Positions 1-9,554 of a stretch of 64,000 nt of DNA are shown piece by piece. The stretch's first letter is position 1; every line of letters starts with the position of its first letter. The position numbers and the translations under genes were made by a program. A model generated the notes under the pieces. It saw nothing but the letters and a program-made list of their open reading frames with translations, had not been told where the DNA came from and did not search any database. Origin of the DNA: Arcticibacter sp045629565 (GTDB taxonomy: Bacteria > Bacteroidota > Bacteroidia > Sphingobacteriales > Sphingobacteriaceae); the NCBI RefSeq assembly GCF_045629565.1, contig NZ_JAZQRL010000111.1, positions 154,356-218,355 of the forward strand, in the 5' to 3' direction.

Positions 1-526
1 TGGCATTTGAATGTGTCTTTGGATTAGTAAATGTACATCCCTTGATTAAAAGGCCGTCAATTAAATCCTGTGAACCGTAGTTGGATACAAAAATCATCCC
101 CTCTGTATCATGATGATTGCTTTCAAGGCTTGATATAAATGAAATCCCTTTGATCTCCAAATTCTTTACATTTCCGGAAATCTGAATAATCTTGTTGTTA
201 CGTGTAGTTTTGAAGATCGTTCCTTTTTCTCCCGCCAGCATCACGTTTTTCACGTTAGCGATCTGGAGAACATCGTCGATTATATATGTTCCCTTAGGGA
301 AGAACAGCTTTTTGTCATTCTGGATCAGTGCGTTAATGGCTTTGGCCTGATTCAGAGTGGTACTCGGACGAAGATTAAATTTCTTTTTAACGTTTAAGGC
401 TGCGAGTTCATCCGGCTTTTCTGGGCCAGCTTCTACCGGATCGACAGGAACAACTGCGTTTTCTTGCGGGTCTTTTTTACAACTAAGCAAAGAAAAAGCG
501 ATTAAAAATGCAAAGGCATGCTTCAT
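1..526 (-). CDS. Beta-helix lipoprotein, N-terminal part (cut by window edge)
   Basis: The reverse strand is open from an ATG at 526-524 to the window edge, giving about 175 residues without a stop. The N-terminus is a lipoprotein signal (hydrophobic run then L-L-S-C-K-K, lipidated Cys16), so the protein should sit in the outer membrane. From about residue 45 it matches the protein at 9555-10859: both have F-F-P-K-G, N-L-E-I-[RK]-G-I-S-F-I-S and N-P-[QK]-T-H-S-N-A blocks, typical of right-handed parallel beta-helix (pectate-lyase-like) proteins. Given the adjacent exopolysaccharide genes it may bind, cut or epimerise the polymer; that is inference. The remainder of the protein and any catalytic residues lie outside the window. 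Confidence 0.85.
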   Translation of the reverse strand, partial: MKHAFAFLIAFSLLSCKKDPQENAVVPVDPVEAGPEKPDELAALNVKKKFNLRPSTTLNQAKAINALIQNDKKLFFPKGTYIIDDVLQIANVKNVMLAGEKGTIFKTTRNNKIIQISGNVKNLEIKGISFISSLESNHHDTEGMIFVSNYGSQDLIDGLLIKGCTFTNPKTHSNA

Positions 527-1059
527 GATATGTATGTAAGATGATTAATTGGGATTTACTCCCTTAATTTCTCACTTATACTCAGCTTATCACAAATGGT
601 TACACTTAATATAGCGCAAAAAAACGCATTTTACACACTGGAAATGAATAAACTAGCCTTGCTAGCCGAACTATAACGCCTCGCAAGAAAAACTTTCGTC
701 AGACAGGCGAACACTATCTAATTACGACATCTTGGTTAAAGAAATTAATTGTAATAATTCACATGTTTGTAAGAATCGTGTGTTGAGATCCGCCTGAAAC
801 TTCACTAATAATCACCGATAGTCGGTTTTTCATATCAGGAGTAACCGGAAATTCTCAAAATATCCTGTCTAATACACACATAGTTATACATCATAGCCGA
901 ATTCGGAAAAATCATATGCATAAGTGCTACTTTTATATCGTCAAAAGGGGCTCGAGCTACACGTTATGTCAGCTTAGCCCACAACAACAAAGCACTGGCC
1001 CACTGTAAGTGAAGTGGCGAAGCTCTGTAATAACCCCGCCATTCTAACTCCTTTCTCAT
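527..1059. other. Intergenic region upstream of the exopolysaccharide operon
   Basis: About 530 bases separate the divergent beta-helix lipoprotein and the first polysaccharide gene. No convincing reading frame, RNA or repeat was seen. The best promoter-like element is CATGTTTG at 762-769 (one mismatch to TAnnTTTG) but it lacks a well-spaced upstream TTTG. The operon promoter must lie here or be of another class. Confidence 0.5.
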
Positions 1060-1836
1060 ATGCAAAACATCCGTACTTATGCAGTCATGCTGATCGCGAT
1101 TTTTTTATCTTCATGCAGCAGCTACCAGCAGATCCCATACTATCAAGACCTTAGCCAGTCTGGTGAGGTCAGACAACCGGTTTCGAATGAATCTCCGTTA
1201 ACAATAAGTCCTTCAGATCTGCTGGCCATCAATGCAACCAGCAAAAATCCGGAAACAGCAACGATCTTCAACTACAACCTGAATACGGTTAGTGGCGCTT
1301 ATGCCGTGACACCTGACAATCCAGTCATCGGCTACCGGGTAGATGAAGAAGGGCGTATTCATCTACCGCTTATTGGTAAGCTAATGGTTCAGGGACTTAC
1401 TACCACCCAGCTAAGAGATAACATGACGAAAGCTTTGTCGGCGTATTACAAGGATCCGGTGGTGAATATCCGGATCATCAACTTCAAAGTAGCGATTTAT
1501 GGAGACGTCCTTAAGCCGGACATGTATACCCTTGAAAACGAACGAACTACAGTAACTCAGGCATTAAGTCTCGCGGGCGACCTCAACATCACCGCTATGC
1601 GCAAAAACGTCCTTCTTATCCGTACCGAAAAAGGTGAACGTAAGATGGTAAGACTCGACCTGACCAGCAAAAATATCTTTAACTCGCCTTACTTTTATCT
1701 GAAGAACAACGATGAGATATATGTGCAGCCGGACCGCACCAAATTTGCTACCGTTGACCGCGGATACCGCACCGCCTCCCTTGTACTTTCCGGATTATCG
1801 ATCATAGCAATAGTCCTGTCTAATATATATCGTTAA
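1060..1836 (+). CDS. Polysaccharide export outer-membrane lipoprotein (Wza-like)
   Basis: Predicted export lipoprotein of the Wza/BexD family, which forms the outer-membrane exit channel for capsule or exopolysaccharide. The 258-residue protein begins with a lipoprotein signal (L-S-S-C, Cys19). A poly-export domain follows (about residues 45-145, including the D-E-E-G-R-I-H-L-P-L-I-G block), then a soluble ligand-binding beta-grasp segment (V-A-I-Y-G-D-V-L-K-P about 147-156). A hydrophobic C-terminal segment (about 237-256) could be the membrane-spanning helix. It is shorter than E. coli Wza, as usual for Bacteroidota. First gene of the operon that runs to 9487; the next gene starts 4 bases after its stop. 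Confidence 0.9.
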   Translation: MQNIRTYAVMLIAIFLSSCSSYQQIPYYQDLSQSGEVRQPVSNESPLTISPSDLLAINATSKNPETATIFNYNLNTVSGAYAVTPDNPVIGYRVDEEGRIHLPLIGKLMVQGLTTTQLRDNMTKALSAYYKDPVVNIRIINFKVAIYGDVLKPDMYTLENERTTVTQALSLAGDLNITAMRKNVLLIRTEKGERKMVRLDLTSKNIFNSPYFYLKNNDEIYVQPDRTKFATVDRGYRTASLVLSGLSIIAIVLSNIYR

Positions 1837-1840
1837 TCAC

Positions 1841-2770
1841 ATGAGCACATCGAACGTGTATGCAATAGTTATACCTATTTACAATAGACTTCAGGTGACG
1901 AAAGAAGGCCTGAAATACATCATGGCTGCAGTCGCGAATTATACCCGCTCCTCCTCCAGGCCTGCTGCAATAGAGGTCATCGTGGTCGATGATGGCTCCA
2001 CAGACGGCAGCAAGGAATGGATAGGGCTTCACTACCCGCAGATCCGCATACTTGTTGGCACGGGCGACCTCTGGTGGACAGGTTCAGTGAATATGGGGAT
2101 CAGCTACGCGCTTAACCGATTTCAGAATCTGAAAGGAATCATTCTTCAAAATGATGATGTTGCACTAGATCCCGACTGGCTGATCAAATACATTGGGGAT
2201 ATCGAAATGCATCCCGGCGCATTAATCGGCTGCGCTACCTCCACCCTGGAAAGCAAAGACCGTATACTCTACGGCGGAAGGCAGATGCATCCCTGGTTCG
2301 CCAGGGAAAAGAAAATTAACCATCTACAGCACAGGGACAACCTCAGTAAAGACTATACAACGCCGTCCTTTGATTTGTATGGACGGGGACTCTACATTCC
2401 GAAAGCCGCCTTCGAAGAAGTGGGATTATTCGACCAGCAACGATTCAAACATCGGGGCGATATGGACATACCCTTGAGGGCCAAGAAAAAGGGATATAAG
2501 CTGCTGGTCAGCTACGGTGCAATCGTATACGAGCTTCCTCAATTCGCTTATAATCTGGACGGAAAACAGCGCCTGACGCTTAAGGAAGCCTATACACTTT
2601 TAACAGACTTCAGGTCTTCCTACTCGCTGAAGCATATTTATTTTTACTCGCTTATCGCGACCAGGAACGCAATTCATTTTATACCATTTTTCGCCGGGAA
2701 CCTGTACTTCCATGTCAGGAACGTTTGCTGGAGAGTCTGCAAAAACTACTTGCTCAGCTCTCCCTTATAA
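1841..2770 (+). CDS. Family 2 glycosyltransferase
   Basis: Cytoplasmic GT-A fold transferase, 309 residues, probably adding one sugar to the lipid-linked repeat unit. The N-terminus has the family 2 nucleotide-binding pattern V-D-D-G-S-T-D-G-S (residues 49-57); Q-N-D-D-V-A-L-D (103-110) carries the metal-binding acidic pair, and W-W-T-G-S-V-N-M-G (78-86) resembles rhamnosyltransferase-like members. Donor and acceptor cannot be read from sequence. It lies 4 bases behind the export lipoprotein and 29 bases before the next transferase, so co-transcription is likely. Confidence 0.88.
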   Translation: MSTSNVYAIVIPIYNRLQVTKEGLKYIMAAVANYTRSSSRPAAIEVIVVDDGSTDGSKEWIGLHYPQIRILVGTGDLWWTGSVNMGISYALNRFQNLKGIILQNDDVALDPDWLIKYIGDIEMHPGALIGCATSTLESKDRILYGGRQMHPWFAREKKINHLQHRDNLSKDYTTPSFDLYGRGLYIPKAAFEEVGLFDQQRFKHRGDMDIPLRAKKKGYKLLVSYGAIVYELPQFAYNLDGKQRLTLKEAYTLLTDFRSSYSLKHIYFYSLIATRNAIHFIPFFAGNLYFHVRNVCWRVCKNYLLSSPL

Positions 2771-2799
2771 ACTCCCAGCCGTAAACCAGGTAATCAACA

Positions 2800-3873
2800 A
2801 TGTGCAATATTTTAATAACTGCTCCTTCACTTGATGAGAGCATGAACATCAGCGGAATTTCCAGTCTGACAAAGACCATCATCTCCCGTAATTCAGCAAC
2901 ACATACCTACTTCCATTTCCGCCTGGGAAAAAAAGATTCAGAAAAGAAAGGATGGAAATGGCTATTGACACAGCTCACCATACTTCCCCGGTATATCGCG
3001 TTTGTAAGACGGCATCAGATTGATATTATTCATCTCAATACCGATCTGACGGCAATGTCGATCCTCCGCGACACACCCCTGGCTATTACCGGTAAGTATC
3101 TCCTGAGAAGAAAGATACTGCTTCACCTTCATGGGGGACATTTCCTCATGCAGCCACCTCCGCGCAGATCGATATTCTACTGGATGATCAAGACCTTGCT
3201 AAAAAGTGCAACACAAAGGGTTGTTCTTAGCGAGCTGGAACGCCAACAGGTTGAAGCGGCATACAATACGCATTGCCATATTATGCCGAACGCGGTTGAG
3301 ATCAACAATACAGCTTCCGCGAAGGACTTTTCCGGCAGACTCTCATTTCTTTTTATGGGGCGCATCGTGAAAGCCAAAGGTATCTTTCTGATCGCCGAAT
3401 GCTTGTCTTTAATGGGCAAACAACTTCAGGATTTTGAATTTAAAGTTTATGGAAGCGGACCTGATCTTGAGGAATTCCTGACCCGCCTTTCTGCGATTGA
3501 GGGACTGAACTATACTTATTGCGGTATCGCGAAGGGAGAGCAAAAAGTACAGGCGTTTGCCGAGTCACATGTTTTCCTGCTACCCTCCCTGTATGGCGAG
3601 GGCTTGCCCATTGCCATGCTTGAGAGCATGAATCACGGCTGTGTACCCCTGGTTTCTGATGATGCCTCGATCAGCACCGTCGTTCGCGATTCTCAGAACG
3701 GGTTCATCGTCAAAAAAGGAAGCCTTGCTCAGCTCGGAGAAAAAATAGAGCAGCTTTTAAATAACCGCGACAAGCTGCATATACTAAGCAAAAATGCCAA
3801 AAACACCATTTACATATCATATAATCTGGACCACTATATCGGTTCGCTGAACAGGTTATATAAAACGATTTAA
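2800..3873 (+). CDS. Family 4 glycosyltransferase
   Basis: GT-B fold, retaining transferase of 357 residues. The C-terminal half shows the GT4 signature: F-M-G-R-I-V-K-A-K-G (about 186-195), L-P-S-L-Y-G-E-G-L-P-I-A-M-L-E-S-M, which contains the E-x7-E motif, and a following conserved G-C-V-P-L-V. The N-terminal domain is divergent, as expected for the acceptor half; H-L-H-G-G-H (about 108-113) is a plausible substrate loop. It follows the GT2 gene and is followed 4 bases later by the GT26 gene. The sugar transferred is unknown. Confidence 0.88.
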   Translation: MCNILITAPSLDESMNISGISSLTKTIISRNSATHTYFHFRLGKKDSEKKGWKWLLTQLTILPRYIAFVRRHQIDIIHLNTDLTAMSILRDTPLAITGKYLLRRKILLHLHGGHFLMQPPPRRSIFYWMIKTLLKSATQRVVLSELERQQVEAAYNTHCHIMPNAVEINNTASAKDFSGRLSFLFMGRIVKAKGIFLIAECLSLMGKQLQDFEFKVYGSGPDLEEFLTRLSAIEGLNYTYCGIAKGEQKVQAFAESHVFLLPSLYGEGLPIAMLESMNHGCVPLVSDDASISTVVRDSQNGFIVKKGSLAQLGEKIEQLLNNRDKLHILSKNAKNTIYISYNLDHYIGSLNRLYKTI

Positions 3874-3877
3874 GCGC

Positions 3878-4702
3878 ATGATGAACGAAGTGAACTTTCT
3901 CGGGATCGGGATGAATCCGGTTACTTATCAGGAACTATTCAAGAAAATTGATGGTTGGATAGCCAACAAACAAGGTCGGTCTTACCATATTGCCTGCGTA
4001 AATGCCTATAACATCGCCCTCTCACTCAGCAACGAACGCCTGAAGCGAATCTACAACTCAGCTGATATTGTAGGCGCAGACGGCATGCCTTTCGTGAGAT
4101 GGATAAGACGGTTTAATAAGCAGGCGTGTGACCGCATTGCGGCTCCCGACACCATCCTGCAACTGGCAGAGCATGCTAAGACGACCAACTACACCTTTTA
4201 CCTGTACGGTGGCGATCCCAAAGTATGCGTAAAAATGAAAGAATATCTTGAAGAAAAGTTTCCGCATATCAACATCGTCGGATACTACTCCCCACCCTTC
4301 AGGGATCTGACCCCTGAAGAGGACCAGGCTATTGTTGATGAAATCAATCGCCTGGCGCCCGACATTGTATGTGTCGGTCTGGGCACGCCTAAACAAGATT
4401 ACTGGATCGACGAACACTTGTTCAAAATCAAGGGTTCCGTCCTGATTGCGTCAGGGGCTACGTTCGACTTCTTTGGCGGAAGAATAAAAATGGCGCCCGA
4501 TTGGATCCGCAAATCCGGATTCGAGTGGATGTACCGTTTACTCGGAAAGGATTTCAAACGACTCTGGAAACGCTATACCGTTATGTATGCGGTATTCTCT
4601 TTCAATTTCATGCTGCAGCAAAGCGGATTGGCTCAATACCCTCTACTTACCAGGAAGCATCCTGACACTCCAAAAGGCCAGGACATCTTTGTTAACTCCT
4701 GA
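3878..4702 (+). CDS. GT26 (WecG/TagA/CpsF) glycosyltransferase
   Basis: Member of the WecG/TagA/CpsF family, membrane-associated inverting transferases that add ManNAc, ManNAcA or related sugars to lipid-linked intermediates. The 274-residue protein has the family blocks A-D-I-V-G-A-D-G-M-P (62-71; Asp68 matches the proposed catalytic base), F-Y-L-Y-G-G, G-Y-Y-S-P-P-F, and V-G-L-G-T-P-K-Q-[DE]. The C-terminal region rich in W, R and K (E-W-M-Y-R-L-L-G-K-D) corresponds to the appendage that brings TagA to the membrane. The start has two adjacent ATGs (3878, 3881). A second, divergent copy lies at 41724-42491. Confidence 0.9.
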   Translation: MMNEVNFLGIGMNPVTYQELFKKIDGWIANKQGRSYHIACVNAYNIALSLSNERLKRIYNSADIVGADGMPFVRWIRRFNKQACDRIAAPDTILQLAEHAKTTNYTFYLYGGDPKVCVKMKEYLEEKFPHINIVGYYSPPFRDLTPEEDQAIVDEINRLAPDIVCVGLGTPKQDYWIDEHLFKIKGSVLIASGATFDFFGGRIKMAPDWIRKSGFEWMYRLLGKDFKRLWKRYTVMYAVFSFNFMLQQSGLAQYPLLTRKHPDTPKGQDIFVNS

Positions 4703-4754
4703 TCTTCCTCCTGACCCTGTCTATCTACCTCACCATTGAAGAAGTATCGCTCAT

Positions 4755-7130
4755 ATGAACACTGAAAATATCCCCTATGCCCCGTTTGTCGACTACGTAA
4801 GAGACAGCAAGCCTGCCAACGTACGCGACATGATGGGCAAGCTGCTGTTTCACTGGCCGCTTTTTGTCGTATCTCTGCTCGTTTGCCTGTGTCTGGCATT
4901 TGCATATCTGAAGCTGAAGGCTCCCGGCTATACCGTCAAGGCACGCCTCCTGATCAAAGATGAGGAGAAAGGAACCGGAACCGAGCCCGTGTTACAGGAA
5001 CTGAATATGTTCAAGTCAAGCACTCTGGTCGAGAACGAGCTGGAACTACTCAAGTCGCGATCCATCATGTACAATGTAGTGCGCAATCTCAGCCTGTATA
5101 TCGATTATCAGGAACAAGGTCCTGTCAGGAAAAAATCGGCCTACACTACTACTCCAATAGAGGTAAAACTACTCACGCCTCCAAGGAATATCTCCGAGCC
5201 CCGTAGGTTTGAAATAACAATCCAGGACGAGAAAAGCTTCGTCCTAAAAGATGGCGATATCGAGCAGACCATTCCCTTCAACACGAGGTTGAGGAATAAC
5301 TTTGGACCATGGGAGGTGGGTACAACAGCAACGCTTGCGGACTATATCGGAAAAACGATCACCGTTACTATCAATAACCCCAATGATGTTACCGATGCCT
5401 ATGTCGAAAACCTCACAGCAGAGCTCGTCAACAAAGATGCTACAGTAGTAGAGCTGGCAATCAAGGAAACCGTCCCCGAGCGGGGGCAAGACCTGCTCAA
5501 TGACCTCATCGAGGAATACAGCAATGCAGCGCTTGATGATAAGAACAAAATCCGCAAAAGCACACTTGACTTCATCGATACAAGGCTCGCATCTCTGACC
5601 GGCGAACTAACATCCGCAGAAAAAGATGTAGAGGGCTTCAAAAGCAGCAAGGGAATCATGGACATTTCTTCGGAATCGGACTTCTATCTGGAGAATGTCA
5701 AAAACAACGACATGAAGCTTAATGAAGTGAATGTACAGCTGGAAGTCGTCAATGGGATAGAGCGTTTCATCAATTCATCAAATTCAAACAATGCACCTGC
5801 AACAGCGGGAATAACCGATCCGGGCCTTATAGCTCTGGTTAACCAACTGATCACTCTCAAATTGCAAAGGACACAACTGATGGAGTCGACTCCCGAAGGG
5901 AGCCCGGTCTTCGAAAGCATAGACAGACAGATCGACGCAACAAGACAATCGTTGCGCTCCAATATTCGTGGAATCAAATCATCCCTCATCTCTGCGAGGA
6001 ACCAGCTGCAGAATTTCAACTCCAAATTTGAATCATCTATCAGACAACTGCCCGGACAGGAAAGACAGGTTGTGACCATGAAGCGCCAGCAGGGAGTTAA
6101 GGAAGAACTATATATCTATCTCCTGCAAAAACGCGAAGAAGCCGCAGTTAGCTATGCCACAACGATAGCAGAGAGCCGCATGGTAGATGAGGCCTATTTC
6201 GGCAGACCCGACAGCCCCGTAAGAGTAATTGTTCTGGGAGTTGCCGGCTTCATGGGTCTGCTGCTGCCAATGGGAATAGTATTTGGTCGCGACCTTCTGA
6301 ACAATAAAGTCGAAAGCACGGACGAGATCCAGTCCCATAGCCAGGTACCTATTCTGGGAGAGCTCGCCTATCAGGAGTCGGTTACACCGCTCGTCATGCA
6401 GGAGAACGCCAGAAGTATGGTTGCCGAGCAGTTCCGGTCCTTACGAACGAACCTGTATTATCTGACAGAGCATACCGGCAGGGGCCGTGTCACATTGCTC
6501 ACATCCGGTATGTCGGGAGAAGGCAAGAGTTTTGTGACCAGCAACCTGGCCACAGCCCTCGCAGCTTCCGGAAAAAGAACAATCATCCTGGAGCTCGATA
6601 TGAGAAATCCGATGATCTTCCGGTACTTCAACATCGCTCCAGGTCTCGGCATCAGCAACTACCTCAGTGGCGAAGTCAACAAAGAAGCGATTATACAGGC
6701 GTCTTCCGTTCAGGAAAACCTTTACGTCGCCGGCTCAGGAACCATGCCAACCTTCCCTTCCGAACTCCTGGAGAAACCGAGGATGAAGGAACTGATCGAC
6801 TGGCTCACCCTGAACTTTGACGAAGTACTGATCGATACACCGCCTATTCAGCTCGTGACCGATGCAATGATTCTCTCCCGCCTGAGCGACGTGAACTTGT
6901 ATGTTATCAGACATCGTTATACCTACAAGTCACATTTGAAATATATTAATCAGCTGTACACGGAAAAGAAGATGAAGAACCTCAATATCATCTTCAACGG
7001 AGTGGACACTACCAAGGCGGGCTATGGCTACAATAACGGCTATAAATACTACGATAAACAGGATAATAAACAGGGATATACACATAATAAAAAAGGCAGT
7101 TCGTTTAAAGACTTCCTGAAAAGATTTTGA
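4755..7130 (+). CDS. Polysaccharide co-polymerase with tyrosine autokinase domain (Wzc-like)
   Basis: Inner-membrane chain-length regulator fused to a BY-kinase, 791 residues. Order: N-terminal transmembrane helix (about 30-52), Wzz-type periplasmic domain with a long coiled coil (about 270-460), second helix (about 495-515), then a cytoplasmic P-loop kinase. Walker A is G-M-S-G-E-G-K-S (about 585-592), Walker A' is I-L-E-L-D-M-R-N-P, Walker B is V-L-I-D-T-P-P. The tail is tyrosine-rich (several Y between about 757 and 775), the usual autophosphorylation cluster. With the Wza-like protein it should couple polymerisation to export; cycles of Tyr phosphorylation normally control this. The companion low-molecular-weight phosphatase is not in the window. 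Confidence 0.93.
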   Translation: MNTENIPYAPFVDYVRDSKPANVRDMMGKLLFHWPLFVVSLLVCLCLAFAYLKLKAPGYTVKARLLIKDEEKGTGTEPVLQELNMFKSSTLVENELELLKSRSIMYNVVRNLSLYIDYQEQGPVRKKSAYTTTPIEVKLLTPPRNISEPRRFEITIQDEKSFVLKDGDIEQTIPFNTRLRNNFGPWEVGTTATLADYIGKTITVTINNPNDVTDAYVENLTAELVNKDATVVELAIKETVPERGQDLLNDLIEEYSNAALDDKNKIRKSTLDFIDTRLASLTGELTSAEKDVEGFKSSKGIMDISSESDFYLENVKNNDMKLNEVNVQLEVVNGIERFINSSNSNNAPATAGITDPGLIALVNQLITLKLQRTQLMESTPEGSPVFESIDRQIDATRQSLRSNIRGIKSSLISARNQLQNFNSKFESSIRQLPGQERQVVTMKRQQGVKEELYIYLLQKREEAAVSYATTIAESRMVDEAYFGRPDSPVRVIVLGVAGFMGLLLPMGIVFGRDLLNNKVESTDEIQSHSQVPILGELAYQESVTPLVMQENARSMVAEQFRSLRTNLYYLTEHTGRGRVTLLTSGMSGEGKSFVTSNLATALAASGKRTIILELDMRNPMIFRYFNIAPGLGISNYLSGEVNKEAIIQASSVQENLYVAGSGTMPTFPSELLEKPRMKELIDWLTLNFDEVLIDTPPIQLVTDAMILSRLSDVNLYVIRHRYTYKSHLKYINQLYTEKKMKNLNIIFNGVDTTKAGYGYNNGYKYYDKQDNKQGYTHNKKGSSFKDFLKRF

Positions 7131-7135
7131 GATCC

Positions 7136-8470
7136 ATGAATTCAATAATCATGCAAGACGGTCTCAGCTACCGCAAACCGGCATGGTTCGACAAGGCTTA
7201 CCAGATCCTGCTGGTCTCCCTGATCATTCTATCGTCAGGGTTTCCGCTCTTTGTCAACAACTCACGGTTTGAAATGGTGATCCTGGCGATAACAGCATTA
7301 GGACTGGCCTATTACCGGCCAAACCTACGCCTGGCCCTGATCTATACCGCCTGCTTTTCAATGATCATGTTTGTCCAGGGTGCCTGGTACGGTGTCTTCT
7401 ATTTCAAAACGGCTATTTATCAGGTGCTACTATTCTTTACGGCGGCAGCCAGCGTATCCGTCCTCGGTATCAATCTCATCTACACCTACAACAAGATCCT
7501 GCTGTTCATTGCCGCCATCGCTGTGGTGCTGTTCATTCCGATCCTGATTAACCCGGCGTTTGTTGACAAGCTGATCGCCCTGTCGCCCTTCCATACTGTC
7601 ACTACAACGGAAGTCTACGGATGGAAGACGCAGTCGCACAATATCCTGCTGATGCACTTTCCGCCCGACTTTTTTGCAGGACTCATCCGTAACAGCGGAC
7701 CCTTCTGGGAACCGGGAGCCTTCGGGGGCTACCTGATGCTTGCACTGATATTCAATACACTGCTTCATCATACCCTCTTCAGAAAAGAAAACCTGATATA
7801 TCTGGCGGCGATCCTGACAACGTTCTCCACCACAACATACCTTGCATTGCTCTTCTTCACGATGGCGTACTTTTTTATAGGTATCAAAAACCCCATCATC
7901 AAATGGGGTTCGATAATCATCTTTATACTGATCGCCTTCACCGCATTCCAGAAAATCGATTTTCTCGGCGAGAAGATTAACAAAGAGCTAAAGGAAACCA
8001 GATACCAGGCCTTAAAAAAAGGCGGTGATACGCGAATGGCCAGTGCTTACCTCGATCTAAAAGAGATCAAGGAAAATGCTGTAACCCTGTTCTTTGGCCG
8101 CGGTTCACATCCTGACACCAGGATCCAGGGTTCAGACAAAGAAGTACTCCGCACAAACGGAATAACAGACCTGCTTTCCAGGTTCGGACTGATATTTTTC
8201 CTTTTCAGCATTATTGCTCTTTACCTGTCCTATCGGCATCTGGCTTCTGCCGGGAAGGAAAAGAACCAGCTGGCATTGGCAGCCCTGGCTACCACCTTAT
8301 TACTGTCTTTCAGCGAGATATACTTTATCTACCTGATGTTCAAGACCGTTACACTCTTTCATATTGCTACGTTGCATCTGAAAAGAAAACAAATACCCCT
8401 TAAAATCACAGAAAGACAACCGGGGCATTCACATATAAAAACAATAACAAACAAAGTAATAATTTCTTAA
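7136..8470 (+). CDS. Wzy-like polysaccharide polymerase / O-antigen ligase family membrane protein
   Basis: A 444-residue integral membrane protein with roughly ten to eleven hydrophobic segments and a larger hydrophilic loop (about 145-200, and about 285-330), the layout of Wzy polymerases that join undecaprenyl-linked repeat units in the periplasm. No catalytic motif is strictly diagnostic for the family, so the call rests on topology and position right after the Wzc-like gene. A TTG at 7127 is in frame, but the ATG at 7136, 5 bases behind the previous stop, is preferred. Ten bases separate it from the next gene. Confidence 0.75.
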   Translation: MNSIIMQDGLSYRKPAWFDKAYQILLVSLIILSSGFPLFVNNSRFEMVILAITALGLAYYRPNLRLALIYTACFSMIMFVQGAWYGVFYFKTAIYQVLLFFTAAASVSVLGINLIYTYNKILLFIAAIAVVLFIPILINPAFVDKLIALSPFHTVTTTEVYGWKTQSHNILLMHFPPDFFAGLIRNSGPFWEPGAFGGYLMLALIFNTLLHHTLFRKENLIYLAAILTTFSTTTYLALLFFTMAYFFIGIKNPIIKWGSIIIFILIAFTAFQKIDFLGEKINKELKETRYQALKKGGDTRMASAYLDLKEIKENAVTLFFGRGSHPDTRIQGSDKEVLRTNGITDLLSRFGLIFFLFSIIALYLSYRHLASAGKEKNQLALAALATTLLLSFSEIYFIYLMFKTVTLFHIATLHLKRKQIPLKITERQPGHSHIKTITNKVIIS

Positions 8471-8479
8471 TCAAACAGT

Positions 8480-9487
8480 ATGAGCAACAAAAAGACAGCC
8501 ATCGTATGTGGCGCAGGCGGATTTATCGGAGGACATCTCGTCACCCGTCTAAAGCGCGAAGGTTACTGGGTCAGAGGCGTAGACATCAAAGCACACGAAT
8601 ATGGAAATCGAAACGCTGACGACTTTGTAGTTGGAGACCTTCGCGACTTTGAAGTTTGCAAGGCACTCTTCGATAGACCCATTGATGAAGTTTACCAGCT
8701 TGCCGCAGATATGGGCGGTGCCGGGTACCTCTTTACAGGCGACAACGACGCCGCAGTGATGCACAACTCAGCACTGATTAACCTGAATATGTTGGAAATA
8801 AGCAGGCTGAATGATGTTAAGAAGATTTTTTACTCTTCATCTGCATGCGTATATCCCGAGCACAACCAGATGGATCCTGATAATCCAAAATGTTCAGAAG
8901 ATACGGTATATCCTGCCTCTCCGGACAGCGAATACGGATGGGAGAAACTTTTCAGCGAAAGACTGTTCTTAACTTACCACAAGAACTATCAGATGGAGGT
9001 CCGAATCGCCCGTTTCCATAATATCTTTGGACCTGAAGGCACCTGGGATGGCGGTAAGGAAAAAGTTCCTGCAGCCGTTTGCCGTAAGGTAGCAACAGCC
9101 GAAGATGGTGGAGAGATTGAAATCTGGGGCGACGGAAAGCAGACCCGATCATTCCTGTTTGTTGACGAATGCGTGGAAGCTGTCAGAAGATTGATGGAAG
9201 ACGACTTCATCGGGCCAGTAAATATCGGATCAGAAGAAATGCTGCCCATCAACGAGCTGGTAGAAATGGTCGCTAAGGTAGCAGGCAAGACCATCCGTAT
9301 CAAACATATTCCTGGACCGTTGGGCGTAAGGGGACGTAATTCAGATAACGCATTGATCAGAGAGAAGTTAGGATGGGCACCTTCCAGGCCTCTGGTCGAA
9401 GGTATCACGACAACCTACCAATGGATTTCACAACAGGTAGCCAACGCAAAAGAACAAGAAGAATCAAAGGCAGAGGAAATGGTATAA
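8480..9487 (+). CDS. GDP-mannose 3,5-epimerase-like SDR enzyme
   Basis: Extended short-chain dehydrogenase, 335 residues. NAD-binding G-A-G-G-F-I-G at 11-17. The sequence follows plant GDP-mannose 3,5-epimerase closely: A-A-D-M-G-G, S-S-S-A-C-V-Y-P-E, R-F-H-N-I-F-G-P, and T-R-S-F-L-F-V-D-E-C. Cys123, Tyr152, Lys156 and Lys195 all fall at a constant offset of 22 from the Arabidopsis catalytic residues Cys145, Tyr174, Lys178 and Lys217, so both the redox and the epimerisation machinery are present. It should make GDP-L-galactose (or L-gulose) from GDP-mannose, or act on the GDP-heptose made by 16730-19591. Last gene of the operon before a strong terminator. Confidence 0.85.
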   Translation: MSNKKTAIVCGAGGFIGGHLVTRLKREGYWVRGVDIKAHEYGNRNADDFVVGDLRDFEVCKALFDRPIDEVYQLAADMGGAGYLFTGDNDAAVMHNSALINLNMLEISRLNDVKKIFYSSSACVYPEHNQMDPDNPKCSEDTVYPASPDSEYGWEKLFSERLFLTYHKNYQMEVRIARFHNIFGPEGTWDGGKEKVPAAVCRKVATAEDGGEIEIWGDGKQTRSFLFVDECVEAVRRLMEDDFIGPVNIGSEEMLPINELVEMVAKVAGKTIRIKHIPGPLGVRGRNSDNALIREKLGWAPSRPLVEGITTTYQWISQQVANAKEQEESKAEEMV

Positions 9488-9501
9488 AATCATACGCTAA
9501 A

Positions 9502-9546
9502 CCAACAAAAAAAGGGAACATCTTCATGTTCCCTTTTTTTTGTTGG
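9502..9546. terminator. Strong bidirectional terminator between convergent genes
   Basis: Near-perfect hairpin: left arm 9502-9521, loop CTTC at 9522-9525, right arm 9526-9546, with a GC core GGGAACAT/ATGTTCCC flanked by A7 on one side and T8 on the other. It gives a U-tract on both strands, so it can end the rightward operon (stop at 9487) and the leftward block (stop at 9555). Confidence 0.9.
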
Positions 9547-9554
9547 CGCTCCGG

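Noticed and set aside
7127..7135. TTG start for the polymerase gene, overlapping the kinase stop
   Set aside because: The ATG at 7136 gives the same protein less three residues and is the stronger start.
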